The notes under the pieces are model-generated. The model searched no databases and was not told the origin of the DNA. It saw nothing but the letters and a program-made list of their open reading frames with translations. Source: Ophiosphaerella korrae (Eukaryota > Ascomycota > Dothideomycetes > Pleosporales > Phaeosphaeriaceae). Taken from it: 64,000 nt of DNA. Shown one piece after another: positions 47,312 to 58,721 of the stretch. The stretch's first letter is position 1, and the number at the start of each line of letters is the position of its first letter. The stretch is from NCBI GenBank assembly GCA_028456385.1, contig JALNQF010000084.1:1-64000 (forward strand), in the 5' to 3' direction. Both the position numbers and the translations under genes were made by a program.

Positions 47312-48346
47312 TCACAGCTTGAACACTTTCCAGTCTTTCAAATCTATCGTGCCTAACACGCCTCCAAGTGGGCCTTGAGTCTCTTTCCCTCCAACCCACT
47401 GTTTCCTGCCAGCCCAATATTCAATAAACCCATCTGGCCCGGATACCATGATCATCTTTGAGCCCCTCTCTTCTGATATTCGTGCTAGTCTCCTCTCGAG
47501 ATCGGTAGGTTGGATGAAGGTCCTCTCTTCATCAACATAGTACCGCACTGTTAAACCGCGTGTTCCAGCTTTGCTCCGTTCCTTGAGTGCATCCAGCTCT
47601 TTGACAATTGCACCCTTGGCGGTGCTGTTATGGTCATCTGCCAGGGGTTCGTGTTCTGAATCTCCCAAGGCAAACAGGCTCTGCCACCAGCCTTTGCGAT
47701 TCTGTGGTAGTACGCTGTTTGCTGTGACGTCGCTCACGCCGCCTATGCATTCATCGCGCCGCCTGTTGGCCCATAATATGTGCATTTTGCTTCCCGTCCG
47801 CCTGCCAAGTGCTTGCACCACCTGCATGGCAGGTGCGATGCCTGTGCCCCCCGCTAGGAATATAATCTCCTTGATATCGTGAGGCAATTCGATTTCCGTG
47901 TTTGGTCCACGCAGCTCAATTACCGATTCTTCAGGCAGTCGGTGGAGGTATGTCGACACCTCGCCTCTCTCCTCGTGCCGGATGAGCAGTCGTATGTCGG
48001 CCGGCTCATCACGACCTTTTTTATGGCAGTCGGACGTGGGCGGCAAGGGCGTGTAGGCCCTTGCAATCTGCAATTGCGGCTGCTTTATCTGCACGCTCCA
48101 TACACTGCGCTTCCACACCTCACGAACGCTGTCGGGCTCGGGCGCGCCATCGCGGTTGCGCAGCGTGAATATTGCGCTCGTAGGAGACACGGTGCGCTTC
48201 TCCACAAGCGTGTAGGGCGTAAAGGTGTGCGGGTTCAACGACGCCTCAGAGGAGTCTGAGGGCCGAAGGAAACGATAGGCAGCCCCGCCAACCGCTGAGG
48301 TTCCAAGGATGATCAATGGATCTGCTCGTCGCTTGAGCCAGGACAT
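47312..48346 (-). CDS. CYC2-like mitochondrial FAD/NAD(P)H reductase
   Basis: An intronless frame of 344 residues. The N-terminus (WLKRRADPLIILGTSAVGGAAYRF) is a basic segment followed by a membrane helix, as in inner-membrane proteins. A ferredoxin-reductase-type FAD domain follows with the flavin motif RAYTPLP and then LHRLPEESVIELRGP. The NAD(P)H domain has IIFLAGGTGIAPAMQV and, near the end, KMIMVSGPDGFIEYWAG. The C-terminus QGPLGGVLGTIDLKDWKVFKL resembles fungal Cyc2, which helps heme attachment to cytochrome c. A large insertion rich in charged residues sits between the nucleotide motifs. A generic cytochrome-b5-reductase-like enzyme is the alternative. Confidence 0.75.
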   Translation of the reverse strand: MSWLKRRADPLIILGTSAVGGAAYRFLRPSDSSEASLNPHTFTPYTLVEKRTVSPTSAIFTLRNRDGAPEPDSVREVWKRSVWSVQIKQPQLQIARAYTPLPPTSDCHKKGRDEPADIRLLIRHEERGEVSTYLHRLPEESVIELRGPNTEIELPHDIKEIIFLAGGTGIAPAMQVVQALGRRTGSKMHILWANRRRDECIGGVSDVTANSVLPQNRKGWWQSLFALGDSEHEPLADDHNSTAKGAIVKELDALKERSKAGTRGLTVRYYVDEERTFIQPTDLERRLARISEERGSKMIMVSGPDGFIEYWAGRKQWVGGKETQGPLGGVLGTIDLKDWKVFKL

Positions 48347-48927
48347 GGCAAGTTTGGAGTGTGGCCTGGTGGCATATACACCCTATCTGGTCGTGTGGTG
48401 GAGTTTGCGGCTCAAGCATACTCGAGTCTGATGGCGCGCTGGCATGGCCTAAGCTTGGGATCTACACGCCCTCCCATTCTCCGTCTTTTTACTTGGATAG
48501 GAGAATTCATGTCCATGACGAGGAATGACTTGGGTATTTTGCTCTTTGGATTAACATTGTTGAAGTTCAGTACATTGTTTTGCCAACATAATATAGTTCT
48601 CAAAACTTCAAAATCAAGCATCATAAAACGCCTCATATTCCTTAGATCATCTTAAACAGTTCAAACTTAGTCCCAAATGAATCAACGAATTTCGTCAATA
48701 CACCAAGAAACCATAAACGCGATTTGGTCTGGCTGCTCTGGCAGAGCCACTGGGCACGCATGCACGTTGTTCAAAAATAAGAATTCAAGGCAAGTATCAT
48801 TCAGAATACATCCAATATTGACCCGCATACAGCGCTATTTCCAAAACGCCGCCTATGCACATATATATGTATATACCAAGTTGGGTATACAAAATCTGCC
48901 AGCGCCCACCTCCCTAGTGAAGAAGCG
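48347..48927. promoter_or_regulatory. CYC2-like / LYS4 intergenic region
   Basis: The 581 bp lie between two minus-strand genes: the CYC2-like promoter on the left and the LYS4 3' region on the right. A mildly AT-rich stretch (48,590-48,720) is present; no further feature. Confidence 0.4.
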
Positions 48928-51420
48928 CTAGACAGTCGCACCGATCTCTTTCTTGACCCAATTCTCCAGCCCACCCAGTGCAATGATCTCCTGGACGTTT
49001 GGCGGAAGCTCTCCGACCTTGACATTCCACCTGGCGCCGTGCGGTCCCTCTTGTACGGATACCATGCTTCGACGCACATCCCACTCAAGTGTCCAACCGG
49101 TACGACGGGTGAGTTGCTTAGACGCGATTGGTTGCGCCGTCATTGCAGGGGGTGGGGATTCGTCATTCTGCGAGGGCTCTGTGATGGCTTGCTGTGATGA
49201 ACTTAGGTTCGTGGACGAGAACACTTCGCGGAGACGATTGGCCAGTTTGGGCACCTCCACACCCATAAGCGCATTGTTGATACTGTTCCTACTAAATATG
49301 TTGCCGAAGCTGCCAGCAACCACGAGAGGAATACCTTTAGCTAGGATGGCTGTAGCTGCCTGTTCGCGACTGCTTCCGCAGCCAAAGTTGAAGCCGGACA
49401 CGAGGATATCTCCGCCTTTGGCGGTTTGTCCAAAGCTAGCGTCATAATTTTCCATACAAACTTCTGCCATTTTCTCACGGGTTACATCGTCCTGATAGGT
49501 ATATTTTCCAGGGTAAATACCGTCAGTGTTGATGTTATCGGCATCACAAAAGACAATCTCTCCGCTGATTCTCTCAGGGAAGCCAGGCAAAATCTCTGTC
49601 AGCGTCTCAGTCTGGGTGCCGGACACAGCGGGTTCATTGGCGGTCGATGTTTCGGTAATTGCCATATCGAAGGTTCCAATCGCTCCTTCGACGTCCTTGA
49701 TAGCCTTCTCCATCATGTCCTCAATCGTCATCATGCGATCTTCCTCTGCAATGCCATCACCCTCGCCGCGACGAACGCCTTCATATTCCACAGGTACCTT
49801 ATATCGCCCTGGGCTAGATATACTTCCCGACAAGGCGCTTGCCGCAACAACTTCGGGGCTGGCAAGGTAGGCTTTCGCATCTGGTGATCCCATACGACCC
49901 TTGAAATTACGGTTGCTGGCGCTGATACCGACCTCGCCTGGCTCTAGAAGCCCAGTGCCGAGGCCAATGCATGGCCCACAACCCGCGGGTAGTGATTGTG
50001 CACCGGCTTCAAGAAGAGTCTGCCAATCGCCTGCCTCTTCAGCAGCTACCTGTTCTGGGATTGATGCGGCAGCGATATAGAAATCAACGTGTTTAGCAAT
50101 CTTCGGAATCTTATCACCGTTGGTAGCTGCAGCATCCTTGAAGACCTGGGCAGCTGCCGCAATGTCAGAAGCGCGGGAGTTGGTACAGGAGACGAGGTAG
50201 GCTTTGTTGATGGGGATTTTCTGGCTCTGGAGCTCGGCCAGTGGGGTGGCTACCTTGACTGAATTTGGCCCTGAGACATATGGTGACAGTGTTGACAGAT
50301 CGAGAAAGAGCTCCTTGGCATACTCTGCACCCTTGTCTGCTGCTAAGGCAGGCTTGAAGATATGGCCTAGTTGCTTGCCCACCATGCCCGTGGCAGTGAA
50401 GAGTTCATCGATACGCTCATGTATGAATTGTTTCTGGTGATGGTCTTTGGCTTGTCCTTCACTCATGGCTGCTAGAGTTGCCCTCGCCCTGAGCCAGCTG
50501 TGAAGAGTGGCATCAATGGGAAAGAGGCCAGTCAGTGCACCCCATTCTGTCGTCATGTTCGCAATCGTCAAGCGGTCGTCTACAGGAATGCTCCCGAGGG
50601 TTTCATCAGTCCCGGTAAATTCAATGGCGTGGTTGAGAACCTCGTCTTTGTTGAAGAGCCCGGCCAAAGCGACAATGACGTCCTTGCCAGTCACGCCTTG
50701 TGGCATCTTTCCAACAAGATTGACCTTGGCAACTGGCGGTATCTGCCACCATGTCTTACCGGTTGCCCAGATGCTCGCAGCATCTGTTCGTACGACGGGC
50801 GTGCCTAGACATCCAATACCACCGTACATGTTGGAATGGCTATCCGAGGCCACAGCCAAGGTTCCTGGCCAGGCGTAACCCTCCTCAACCATGATTTGGT
50901 GGCCAATGCCCCTCCCTGCCGGGTAGAAGACGACATTTTGTTTCTTTGCAAATTCTTCAATCTGGCTGTACTTCTTCAGGTTCTTCTCCGTCTTGTTCTG
51001 CACATCATGGTCCAGAGTCATGACAATCTGCTTGGAGTCGCTGATTCGAGTTGCTCCAATGGACATGAACTTGAGCGCGACTGGCCAAGAATTGTCATGT
51101 GTCATGCATTTGTGAGGCTGCAGGGTGACATAGTCGCCCGATCTGAGCACCTTGCCCTCGGCCACGCCAACAGCATATCGTTGGACAATCTTCTCAGTCA
51201 GCGTCTGCGGTGTCTTGGGTGTTTCCTGGAAAGTGGATAAGAAGTTTGCCGCGGATCCTTCTCTGAGCGAGTGAAAGACTTCTGGCGTCTCGTGACGGAC
51301 CGCGGTGATCGAGAAGGTACGCGGTGTGGGTGTCACATAGGGAAGTCGCGATGCGGCAAGGAGCGGAAGGCTCGCCCGAAGCTGCGTGTAATGAATTAGA
51401 CAGAAGCTATGGAGGGACAT
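48928..51420 (-). CDS. LYS4: Homoaconitase, mitochondrial
   Basis: An intronless frame; from Met at 51,420 it gives 830 residues including an N-terminal mitochondrial presequence ([20 protein letters not shown]). Homoaconitase converts homocitrate to homoisocitrate in the fungal alpha-aminoadipate route to lysine. The aconitase-superfamily [4Fe-4S] cysteines are visible in [10 protein letters not shown] and GCGPCIGLG, and [20 protein letters not shown] and [16 protein letters not shown] are family-typical. The C-terminal swivel domain has [19 protein letters not shown]. The frame stays open 61 codons upstream, but that part has no family similarity and the chosen Met begins the targeting sequence. 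Divergent from SER1. Confidence 0.95.
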   Translation of the reverse strand: MSLHSFCLIHYTQLRASLPLLAASRLPYVTPTPRTFSITAVRHETPEVFHSLREGSAANFLSTFQETPKTPQTLTEKIVQRYAVGVAEGKVLRSGDYVTLQPHKCMTHDNSWPVALKFMSIGATRISDSKQIVMTLDHDVQNKTEKNLKKYSQIEEFAKKQNVVFYPAGRGIGHQIMVEEGYAWPGTLAVASDSHSNMYGGIGCLGTPVVRTDAASIWATGKTWWQIPPVAKVNLVGKMPQGVTGKDVIVALAGLFNKDEVLNHAIEFTGTDETLGSIPVDDRLTIANMTTEWGALTGLFPIDATLHSWLRARATLAAMSEGQAKDHHQKQFIHERIDELFTATGMVGKQLGHIFKPALAADKGAEYAKELFLDLSTLSPYVSGPNSVKVATPLAELQSQKIPINKAYLVSCTNSRASDIAAAAQVFKDAAATNGDKIPKIAKHVDFYIAAASIPEQVAAEEAGDWQTLLEAGAQSLPAGCGPCIGLGTGLLEPGEVGISASNRNFKGRMGSPDAKAYLASPEVVAASALSGSISSPGRYKVPVEYEGVRRGEGDGIAEEDRMMTIEDMMEKAIKDVEGAIGTFDMAITETSTANEPAVSGTQTETLTEILPGFPERISGEIVFCDADNINTDGIYPGKYTYQDDVTREKMAEVCMENYDASFGQTAKGGDILVSGFNFGCGSSREQAATAILAKGIPLVVAGSFGNIFSRNSINNALMGVEVPKLANRLREVFSSTNLSSSQQAITEPSQNDESPPPAMTAQPIASKQLTRRTGWTLEWDVRRSMVSVQEGPHGARWNVKVGELPPNVQEIIALGGLENWVKKEIGATV

Positions 51421-51954
51421 GATTGAAGCATTGGAGCATTGGAGCATTGAAACATACAGCGGCCGGCCTACGACCCAGCAGTCGTATGGCCCGTAGCGAC
51501 ATGGCCATACTTGACTCAATTGTGGTGTTGCTGCGTGTTGCTTTGGTCCCAGAATTTCCATGTTGCCAAGCCACAACAATTCAGTTGCCGACTTCGGGCC
51601 CATCCATGGTCATCGGCTTTTCTCCTGCTGCCATTGGACCGCAGTTGAGCACTCAATCGCTTCACCTAATGCAAACCGGCAGGCATGCGGGATGATGCTC
51701 AAAATATATTGCGTCTGCAGTCGTCAGGGCCTGCGCTCCTCGTGCTGCAGTGTTGCACCGGAATCCGGGATCGGGCGCAAAGACTTAGAGACTGAACTAT
51801 GGGAGTCATTCACACGGCGCGACCTCGGGTCCATCTCACCATACGCAACCACCCCTTGCTGCTCTGTTACTACTTCCCAAGCCATACCCGCTCCAATTGA
51901 CTTTGCCTCACTTAACTTCCCCTCGACGTCACTTGCAATAACACCGTCGACGCA
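51421..51954. promoter_or_regulatory. Divergent promoter LYS4 / SER1
   Basis: The 534 bp separate two amino-acid biosynthesis genes transcribed in opposite directions. It contains a perfect TGACTCA at 51,512-51,518 and a partial site (minus-strand ATGACTCCC) at about 51,802-51,810. The region is shared by lysine and serine synthesis, so joint control by the cross-pathway regulator is likely but inferred. Confidence 0.7.
51512..51518. promoter_or_regulatory. Gcn4/CpcA-type site TGACTCA
   Basis: An exact, palindromic TGACTCA within TTGACTCAA, 92 bp upstream of the LYS4 start codon. The bZIP activators Gcn4 (yeast) and CpcA/Cpc1 (filamentous fungi) bind this sequence in promoters of amino-acid biosynthesis genes. 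Binding here is inferred from the match and the identity of the flanking genes. Confidence 0.65.
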
Positions 51955-53373
51955 ATGGTCAACCGCTCTGACGTCAACTACTTTGGTGCTGGCCCCGCAC
52001 CCCTCCCCACCACGGTGCTCGAGAAGGCATCACAGGTTCTCCTAAACTATAGGGACAAGGGCATTGGCCTTTGTGAGATCTCTCATCGCTCTCCAGAGGC
52101 CAACGAGATTCTCGCAGACACGAAACAGGCCTTGACCACACTTCTGGAGATCCCCGACGACTACGATATCTTGTTCCTCCAAAGTGGCGGCAGCGGCGAG
52201 TTTAGTGCAACCGTATACAATCTTGTCTCAATATGGGTCGAGAAAAAACGGTCCCAGATTGCTCAAGAAGTAGGCGAGAATAAGGACGAGGTTCTCCCAA
52301 GATTGCGCAAGGTTGTGGACGAGGAATTGAAACTTGACTACCTCGTCACAGGCTCGTGGTCATTGAAGGCTTCACAAGAAGCCGCACGTCTTGTTGGTGC
52401 TAAACATGTCAATGTGGCAGTCGATGCTCGAAAAGCCAACGAGGGCAAATTTGGCAAGATTCCTGGAGAAGAGCAATGGAACTTGACACCCCGTTCTAGG
52501 GGTGGGCCAGCCTTTGTCTACTTCTGCGACAATGAAACAGTTGACGGCGTCGAGTTCCCCGAGTTCCCCAAGAGTCTCCGGGGCGAAGATGCGCCGTTAG
52601 TGTGTGTTGACATGTCTTCCAACTTCATTTCCCGAAAGGTCGATGTGAGCAAATATGCCGTTATCTTCGGGGGCGCACAAAAGAACATTGGCAATACTGG
52701 CATCGTCATAGTTATAATGCGGAAGTCACTCCTCCCGCCTCAATCTACTCCAGCACCAGCCGACCTGTTGAGAGAGCTCCATTTACCTGTCGGACCCATT
52801 GTCTTGGATTATCCTACAATCGCCAAAAACAACTCACTCTACAATACACTCCCAATTTTCGACCTGTGGATCGCTGGTCAAGTCATGTCTGGACTAGTGA
52901 GCTCTTACGGCACCAAGCGTATTGGAGGGCAGGAGCAAATTTCGAACGAGAAGGCTCGCCTGATCTATGAAGCCCTCGAGAGATATCCGGATGTTTATCG
53001 GGTCGTCCCAGATAAGTCTGTGCGCAGTAGAATGAACATATGCTTTAGGGTGAACGGTGGCGATGCAGACAAAGAGAAAGCTTTCCTGCTTGGTGCGGAA
53101 AAGAGGGGATTATTGGGGTTGAAGGGCCATCGCAGCGTCGGAGGTATTCGTGCTAGTAACTGTAAGTCAAAGTCAACCTCTCGATATCCCACTACGTTGG
53201 TTTGCGCTCATTGGTGAACAATCGACATTGTTTGTTCAATTCGAAGTCTACTCATGAAAATAACCTGTCAAAGTGAGCAAGCTAACCATGCTTGCGTAAC
53301 AGACAATGCTGTATCACTCGATGGTGCGAGACTGCTCGTTTCGTACCTGGAGGATTTTGCGAAGTCTACTTAG
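51955..53373 (+). CDS. SER1: Phosphoserine aminotransferase
   Basis: Two exons (51955-53161 and 53303-53373) encode 425 residues; the join restores GIRASNYNAVSLDGARLL. The enzyme uses PLP to convert 3-phosphohydroxypyruvate and glutamate to phosphoserine, the second step of serine synthesis from glycolysis. Family features: NYFGAGPAPLPTTVLEKA at the start, CEISHRSPEANEI, FLQSGGSGEFSA, VDMSSNFISRKVDVSKY, and the PLP lysine K243 in GGAQKNIGNTG. A charged insertion at about residues 95-128 is longer than in bacterial SerC. The 141-bp intron is the longest found in this window, with CTAAC near its 3' end. Codons 5-8 contain TGACGTCA (51,969-51,976). Confidence 0.95.
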
Positions 53374-55211
53374 GTGCAACTTTGCATAAGATTATGACGA
53401 GGGTTTGCAGATCTGCTCCAACATTCAGTGCCACTGTGCCAAACCGTACCCCCACGGCGCCACCACCCAACCGCAAGGCTTCAACGCATTGCGAGAGATG
53501 TAGTTAATTTACCTTATGCTCAGCTACCCAGTCCGAGTACTCACGCACACGGCTGGTATTAATTGGGAATTTGTTTTCAAGCAACCTGTACCACGGTCAC
53601 ATCGCTCGCTGACCAATTGAGGACAAATTGACTGATGCACAGAGATTCTAGAAAACTACCATCTAGTGACGCGACGGCAATGCATTGTCGCCTCCCCGCT
53701 AACTACCTGCAGATCTATCTCGACGCCGCCCACTCTTGCTTGCTCGAGCACTACCAACCCAGTTTTCCTGACAAATCTCTGTCAAATTAGGCCGTTTTGC
53801 AGGACAATGGCCAGCCAAATCCCCGCACAGCCTGAGGCATGGCGGGGATCTGGCCCTCATAAGGCTTACTTTCATCTATGGGCAGCCTGTCAAGAAACAC
53901 AAGTGCTTCGTCGAGGCTAATACGACTAAATATCGTGTTATAACAGAATGGTGACGTATACAATGCGTGCTTTCGTCGACGGTGGTGGTTACGTTGTCAA
54001 GAGAAGTGCATTACGAATAAAATTATACACAACGCCCACAGCCTCGCTAGTAACAAAGATCAGGACTGATTCGAGCTACCTCAGGAAAATATCTCTATTA
54101 AATCGTTGCATACAGTTCGTACTGCGCCACTCGTGTTCCGCGCTATCATGTCCAGTTCCTCGCTGCGAATGGTTGGAGTCAACGGAAGCGATATGGCCCA
54201 CGCCCAGATTTCACATTCTGACTCGGGCGTCACGCTTTCTATTACGTCTGATGGGCTCTGTCGCCCACCATCTTATGCAACTAACCCTATTGTTGGGCTT
54301 ATCCATGCACTGGCTGTGAGCGGTTGTGGCTGGCATGGGTTCTGGCGTTCTTGGTGTCTCGGACAGGGGTGAAGCGAGAACCTGCGGCACAACCTAAACC
54401 CAGCGAGCATCAGAACCTTAGTCTAACTTCTTCCACCTCCAGACTCACTCAGCTTGCGCCTTTCTACCTTGTTACGTCCAACGGAGAGGCGATGTCGAGT
54501 ACTAGAATTAGCATGAAGCAGAAACGAAACCGTGGTTTCCCAAAAGAAGCGCTCAACTTCGACGATTCAACACACGCATACCAAGTAATATGTAGCGTGA
54601 CAGTCTCAACGACATGTGTAGTGACTCTGGTGAGAAGAGCAGGTCGTGGTCATATGCGCTTGATGAATCCAGGTTGTGGTACTACCTCAGCACAGATACA
54701 ATGCCGGTCAAATCTCCACCACTTCGCTCGGCAGCAACCCACGAGGTCCCAAAACAGTGGTGCCTGAACGGGTCTCAATGCTTCCGCAGCCCAGCTTGAC
54801 TAGGATATGAGCGGCTGGCATGGTTGAAACCCACTTCCTGTAATATGAACATAATCGGATACTGCCAATGCTGGCACGCAAGTGAACGTACCACAGTATT
54901 GACAGACGCCTCAGGGCCGTTGTCCCGAAACCCTGCGCTACTCACCCCCCCCCCCCATTAGTTTCCTCATATACTGTTTGGCGTCTCATACTCTACCCCG
55001 TGTCGTACGCTCGTCACCCACGCTCTTTTTCCATTCTTCGCTCTGCTGGCAGGTTCAGGCACTTTCTTGGTTGACGCTGAGCTGGTTTTCTCTTGTTCGA
55101 CGTCAGTGAAGCAGACCCCATGAATACCTAGACGTTACTCTTCTCTTAACCGCTGCTGGTTACCAGCGAAGACCTTTTAACTTCTCTTATACCTATTGCG
55201 GGAATTGCAAG
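53374..55211. other. Intergenic region, no gene seen
   Basis: The 1.84 kb contain short open frames without recognisable domains. A run of twelve C (54,945-54,956) lies about 255 bp before the next start codon. Pyrimidine-rich stretches (55,010-55,200) suggest the leader of the downstream gene. Confidence 0.5.
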
Positions 55212-57428
55212 ATGGAAGGATGGACGGCTCAACTTCCTCGACTAGATGCGCGATCGCACTTCAACATGACACTCAACGCCTCGGCCGTTCGAGAAGGGGG
55301 ATCATGGACAGCAACAAATGGAACAAGGAGGCTGATCGCTAACTTACAGCTGCAACAAGTGCAGACACTACGAACGATGCACCTCACGTTAGGCGCATTC
55401 AGTCTGGCCCTTGTCTTATTAACAGTACATCGTATTGTGTCGGACGCGAAGAGAGCAGCTGCACTGCAAGTTACCCCAAGGAAGAGGTAAGCGAACCGGT
55501 CACAATGAGAGATAGCAATTGACGACCAATAGACGGTTCAGTGCTCTCCAAAGCGTACACCCCGCGGAAACCTTCACACTTGCACTAGCAAGCGGTGCTG
55601 TCATCCAACAGATCATCTTCGCGGCAGCACAGAGCACATCTCTCCAGAGTGTTCTATCTAATAACTGCCGGGGGCTTTCGATGATTACACTCCCAGGTAT
55701 GTATGGCAAAGCAGATATGATGAGAATTGAGGCTGACAAAAACAGCCATCTTTCTGATTGGTTACATAACCATGATTTTTGGCATGGAAATGGCATGGAG
55801 ATCTCTACAGTCTGAAAGGTTCGCAGCACGCGGCAAATGGAATACGACCATTTGCATTGCAGTAGTGTCTTTCTTGACCTTGTTGACCTGGATGCCCACC
55901 ATTGTCTGGCCAATGTACAATCGATGCTTTGGAAGCCTCATCTGGTTCCCAATGCGTTACGATCTTCTCATGGTGATCATTTTGTGTGTCTTGATTTTCT
56001 TCTGTCTTCTGTTGGCTGCCATCATCAGCATTCAGTTGATGAGGACCTCAGACATGGATTCCAATGAGCGAATCTCGGCTTCACGTATATGCTACTATCT
56101 ATTGGTAGTAGCAATGATATATGTAAGTGCATATACTTCGCTGCAGAAAATTTATAGCTAACGGTTGCGAGATTCTGGTACTTCCTGTTGAGATCCAATC
56201 CCTCCGAAGAGACTTCATGAACGCGCTAGCTACTGCCCGTATTGCCGAAATTTCCCTTTTCGCGTCTGGAATTATCATCGCATTTTTCCATTTATTCCTC
56301 CGCACGAATGCAACACGTATGGTCATTAGACCGATTGCTGAAATGAAGGGCCCTAAGAAGCAACAACGTCCAAGGATACGTTTCTTTGGCCCAAGTGATC
56401 TTGAGATGAACATCAGTGGTCCAATGGCTTTGCAGGGTGGTCGGCGACCTTCTGACAGCCAGGGATTGATCGATGTTGGCCCAGAGAAGAACCGTAGTGA
56501 CTTCGATGACAAATACTTTGAACGACCGGAGCGAGTGATCACACCAATTACCAGAAAACCACACAGTCCCATTGACCCGACGAAGTGGCCATTACCTCCG
56601 GATGTGGGAGATGGCAAAGGAGCAGCTTTGAACTTCGAACCAGGACAACGAGGCTACTCTCTTTTTCCTACTCGAGCCGATGAAGTCCCCCGCCTACCAG
56701 CAACTGTTTATGACCCAAGTGCCCCGCAAGGCGAATCAAGGGTTTCGAAGCTAGCTTTACGTCGTCTCACACGCAGAGGATCCATCACAAACGTCAGCGA
56801 GGCATTTGACTTCTTGACAAAACCACGACCTCTTTTCTCAGTCTCAGAAAAACACCGCCGAGACCGAAGCACTGACAGTAGCGCAACTGTCCAAATTGGC
56901 CTACGTTTTTCCATCGCCCCTGCCACACTTGCAGCAGGCAAATTCACAAGAGCAGAACGGAGCATGGAAGAGTCCGGTATACCCCAGCTGAAGCGAGGGG
57001 AGACGGATTCAAGTGGCGAATCGTTAGGTCTTCCGATTCAGGCTCCATCTTCTCGGGATCTGACACCAAATGAAGCCCCCAGCCCAAGTTTATTCCCCTC
57101 CCCGCTTGCTCGCACCAAAATGCCGAGTCCAGCCAAGACTCCGGTGTTCCCCATCACACCTTCGCAGAACAGCAGCGCCTACCTTCAAGCCCAACGCCAG
57201 AAGCTCCTACCTGCTATACCAGATCATTCAACAGTTGTCAAAGCAGCGGTACCTTCCCCAGCCGTCATGTCTGGTCTACATATGAACCCTATCTCCCCAG
57301 CAGGACCCCTGTCTTCGCCCACAACACCAGGTTCGATCAATGGCCGACAAGCACCATCGCCTACAGCGCGGATACCCCTTGGCGCGGGCACCATGTCGCG
57401 TAGTCCACCACCCAATGGCTGGATTTGA
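55212..57428 (+). CDS. Predicted seven-helix membrane protein with long disordered tail
   Basis: Four exons (55212-55486, 55533-55696, 55746-56122, 56172-57428) encode 690 residues. Seven hydrophobic segments can be seen in the first 330 residues: HLTLGAFSLALVLLTVHRI, TLALASGAVIQQIIFAAA, AIFLIGYITMIFGMEMAW, TTICIAVVSFLTLLTWMPTI, LLMVIILCVLIFFCLLLAAI, YYLLVVAMIYILVLPVEI and IAEISLFASGIIIAFFHLFL. N-glycosylation sites (NMT, NAS, NGT) precede helix 1, suggesting an outside N-terminus. A cytosolic tail of about 350 residues follows, rich in Ser, Pro and basic residues, with many SP/TP sites. The topology is GPCR-like, but I recognise no known receptor class. The exon 4 acceptor GCGAG follows CTAAC closely, which is acceptable but tight. 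Confidence 0.8.
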
Positions 57429-58721
57429 GCCATTGACTTAAAAGCCGCATATTTGCTATACATAGACTGGGTGTGGTTCAAACGCTGTATGATAAGGGTC
57501 CGTTTGTTTCCAGGTTTTCGGCTGCGGTTTAGGGCGGCTACTTTTCGGCGTTACAGTTGCAGTTCCAGTTATGGTTTCACATTTCCCCTTATCACACAGG
57601 CTCGTCACTACACCCTCAACCCCTAGCGCAACCTTCCTACCTTAGCAAGCGCTCATGCGCTGCACTGGGATGCAGTGCAACAAACCCTCACGATCAAATC
57701 TCTTGATCTCTACCAACCCTTTCACCTTGCTTACTGTTTATGTTGATACGAACGCCATTCATTTTATGACACCCTCAACTGGTGCTGCGCCGGGAGCACA
57801 TCCATTCCTTTATCATATGTCCGACCCCTTCGTATGCCAGCAAGACTGTATCTTCCTTCTTCACTTCTTACCATCTCGCCTATTGAGCTAAGTCTCCTAA
57901 TATCAAAGCAAGCCAAATTTCTTATATCTAGCAAGTCGCGTGCCCCTACCCACCATCATAGAACATCACCATATCCCTTTCTTGGCCAGGGAAATCAAAA
58001 CATTATAACCTATTATTATTCAGCCTGTCGCTGAGTTGTATAATTATACTTTGATCGTTGGCAGGTGATGGAAATACCAACACATAATTTTCGTCCACTC
58101 TTACCAACCCGTTTACTCCAACTTCTTAGAGCACCTGACTTCACCTACATGCTGCACACACTACTTATTACCTTTCTCGCATAGGTACACCTATACGTAC
58201 ACATATTCATGCCTGGAAAACGCTGCAAGGGCACTTTCCATAAATTCCAAATTGAAATCTCAGCCTATTAAGGCTGTGTATCTGCGGCATAATACCCGCT
58301 GCTATACCTTGCACAATAAGACACCCATGAGCCATCGACAAAAGTTAAAACCCTCCGATCACACCTGCAATCTCTCGGAATCTTCCAGAATAACCAGGTA
58401 CGGCGTTTTCCATCTGGGACAAACCCTGGGCATATGCGTGGGGGGTACGGCATGCATGGCTCGTTTGAGGCATGACGTGGGCCATAGTGCCGCGAACCAT
58501 GGTTGGAACGTTGGAACCATGACCGGGGTTGGAGGGAGTAACAGACGCCGTGTGAGGGCTGCAATGACGTGTGTATTCATTCATGAGCATGCAATTGGTC
58601 ATTGAAAACGCATTGATGGACGCGTATGCAGCGGTTTGTGAGTAACATTTCATTTGGCACCAGGTGGACGTAGATGGTCGCTAGTATAAGACGAAAGACT
58701 GGAAACATGTGCCAAGGTGTT
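57429..58721. other. Intergenic region, no gene seen
   Basis: The 1.29 kb lie between two convergent genes, so they hold two 3' regions and no required promoter. An imperfect palindrome around CCATGGTTGGAACGTTGG (about 58,498) is present. Open frames on both strands around 58,250-58,650 overlap each other and show no domain. Confidence 0.5.

Noticed and set aside
51421..51603. 61-residue upstream extension of LYS4
   Set aside because: It has no similarity to homoaconitase and would bury the mitochondrial presequence. The region is the divergent promoter.
53162..53217. Read-through end of SER1 at 53,217
   Set aside because: This is intron sequence after a GTAAGT donor. The spliced exon at 53,303-53,373 restores the conserved C-terminus.
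53948..54767. Several overlapping frames of 60-147 codons between SER1 and the seven-helix gene
   Set aside because: Mutually overlapping, with no domain and no joinable exons. Treated as non-coding.
58252..58653. Open frames on both strands in the convergent intergenic region
   Set aside because: Both strands are open over the same DNA with no family resemblance, as expected by chance in GC-balanced sequence.
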